Assembly: GCF_965638725.1 (NCBI RefSeq)
Contig: NC_134950.1
Span: 30,504,932 to 30,568,931, forward strand
Length of the DNA stretch: 64,000 bases
Reading direction: 5' to 3'
Source of the DNA: Aptenodytes patagonicus
Taxonomy: Eukaryota > Chordata > Aves > Sphenisciformes > Spheniscidae
The notes under the pieces are model-generated. The model ran no database searches and was not told where the DNA came from. It saw only the letters and a program-made list of their open reading frames with translations. The translations under genes were made by a program, and so were the position numbers. Within the stretch, counting starts at the first letter, position 1. Each line of letters begins with the position of its first letter. Shown piece by piece: positions 63,140-64,000 of this stretch.

Positions 63140-64000
63140 GTACGGTATTACAAGGAACAAGACCCTTCTTGTCTTTTAGCTTTAGGGACATTATCACTTT
63201 ACATTGTATTGCTGCATTTTATTAGGTTTATTTGTCTCATTTTTACTGTAAAATGAGTACTACCTTTACACCACATTATTGCTCTTAATAAACACTTATG
63301 ATTCTGCCTCAGCCAGGTTAGGCTACTCACATCATACAAAGTCTTGTGGGCATTGAGATAAAATGACTTCAGATTGGTGGAGTTGCTTCCATTGCTCCAG
63401 GAAAGGCAGTTTGCTTACTTAAACTTCCTTGCAGTGCTGTGTCTCCCGAAGCAGAAGCCAGGCAGAAAGCTGAATTCTTCACATCTTCATTCCTACAAGA
63501 CTCCCCAAAAGAAATTCATATTCTGACCAAATCTCAGCCAAAAACCTCCCTGAGCAGGAAGTTTTGCGACATGCCACATGATTAAATAGCCAGAGTATAG
63601 TTGTCCATTCAGTGCTATCACAGAGTGGTTGGGAGCTGTACCAATTGCTTTATTATTGCATTATTTCCTAATAATGCCTGTAGGACAAGCTAAATATCCC
63701 TCACTGGCCTTACCAAGGTAAGTATTCTTTCTGTTCTAAACTCTTATGAAACTGTCTTATGCAGTTAAATTATTGCCACCTGTCCTTCCAAAGGTGTTTG
63801 AATTAATATCTTTCCAGATAAGGCTAGTTAAGTACTTTGAATCTTTGAAAATAAAAAGCACACATGTAGAAATAAATGGAGTATTATGAAGATCCTTAAT
63901 ATTTGTTCAAGCTGTTATTAATTGAGATATTAAATGGATAGGGGACAGAAATTAAGTACAAATAGTTTGACATAAAAAGCAATGTCTAAAGCAAAGTTGA
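63140..64000 (+). other. CA1: intron 6 of the CA1-like pseudogene (partial)
   Basis: I searched for a last CA exon (a FRSLL start and an RPxQPLKGR tail) and found none, so exon 7 should lie to the right of the window. Confidence 0.55.

Noticed and set aside
63140..64000. CA1-like exon 7
   Set aside because: No segment with the CA carboxy-terminal motif was found before the edge. The CAG at about 63763 is followed by unrelated sequence.

Overview
The window is vertebrate nuclear DNA, most likely from a bird. It has split genes with canonical GT–AG introns, two CpG islands, several 5'-truncated CR1 LINE copies ending in the ATTCTATG-type 3' repeat, and a solo ERV LTR of a type I recognise as common in neoavian genomes. 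Assignment to Neoaves, away from chicken-like birds, is an inference from that LTR. No prokaryotic, viral or CRISPR-type system is present.

The locus is the cytosolic alpha-carbonic-anhydrase cluster. Three members can be read directly. (1) At 672-717 on the minus strand is the first coding exon of a carbonic anhydrase whose remaining exons lie off the left edge. (2) At 20477-32302 on the minus strand is a complete seven-exon CA3 gene. All exon boundaries were resolved, giving a 262-residue product with the three zinc ligands, Thr199 and the CA III signature Arg64/Arg67/Phe198 (CA II numbering). (3) At 57337-63139 on the plus strand are exons 1-6 of a CA1-like gene. All splice sites are intact, but a 23-bp deletion in exon 3 removes the first two zinc-binding histidines and brings in an early stop, so I call it a pseudogene. 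The order and orientation, with CA1 divergent from CA3 and another CA downstream of CA3 on the same strand, match the mammalian CA1-CA3-CA2 arrangement.

The promoter and exon 1 of genes 1 and 2 resemble each other: an identical CTATAAAAAG box and a near-identical exon 1/donor region. Two non-coding blocks upstream of gene 1 (9860-10195 and 13202-13432) recur in the same order and orientation upstream of CA3 (36996-37355 and 41761-41995). This points to an old tandem duplication of a CA gene together with at least 10 kb of its upstream DNA, so gene 1 is best read as a CA3 paralogue, with CA2 as the alternative.

Layout: 1-1200 CA exon 1 and CpG island; 1.2-17.5 kb intergenic, with an old CR1 and duplication blocks A1 and B1; 17571-18166 solo LTR with 5-bp target duplication; 18.2-32.9 kb CA3 3' flank, gene body and CpG promoter; 33-57.3 kb intergenic, with blocks A2 and B2, two CR1 copies, a CR1 tail and one unexplained coding-like segment at 49802-50072; 57.3-64 kb CA1-like pseudogene. 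The enzymes interconvert CO2 and bicarbonate in the cytosol. With one intact gene, one partial and one broken in view, the cluster shows duplication and loss side by side.
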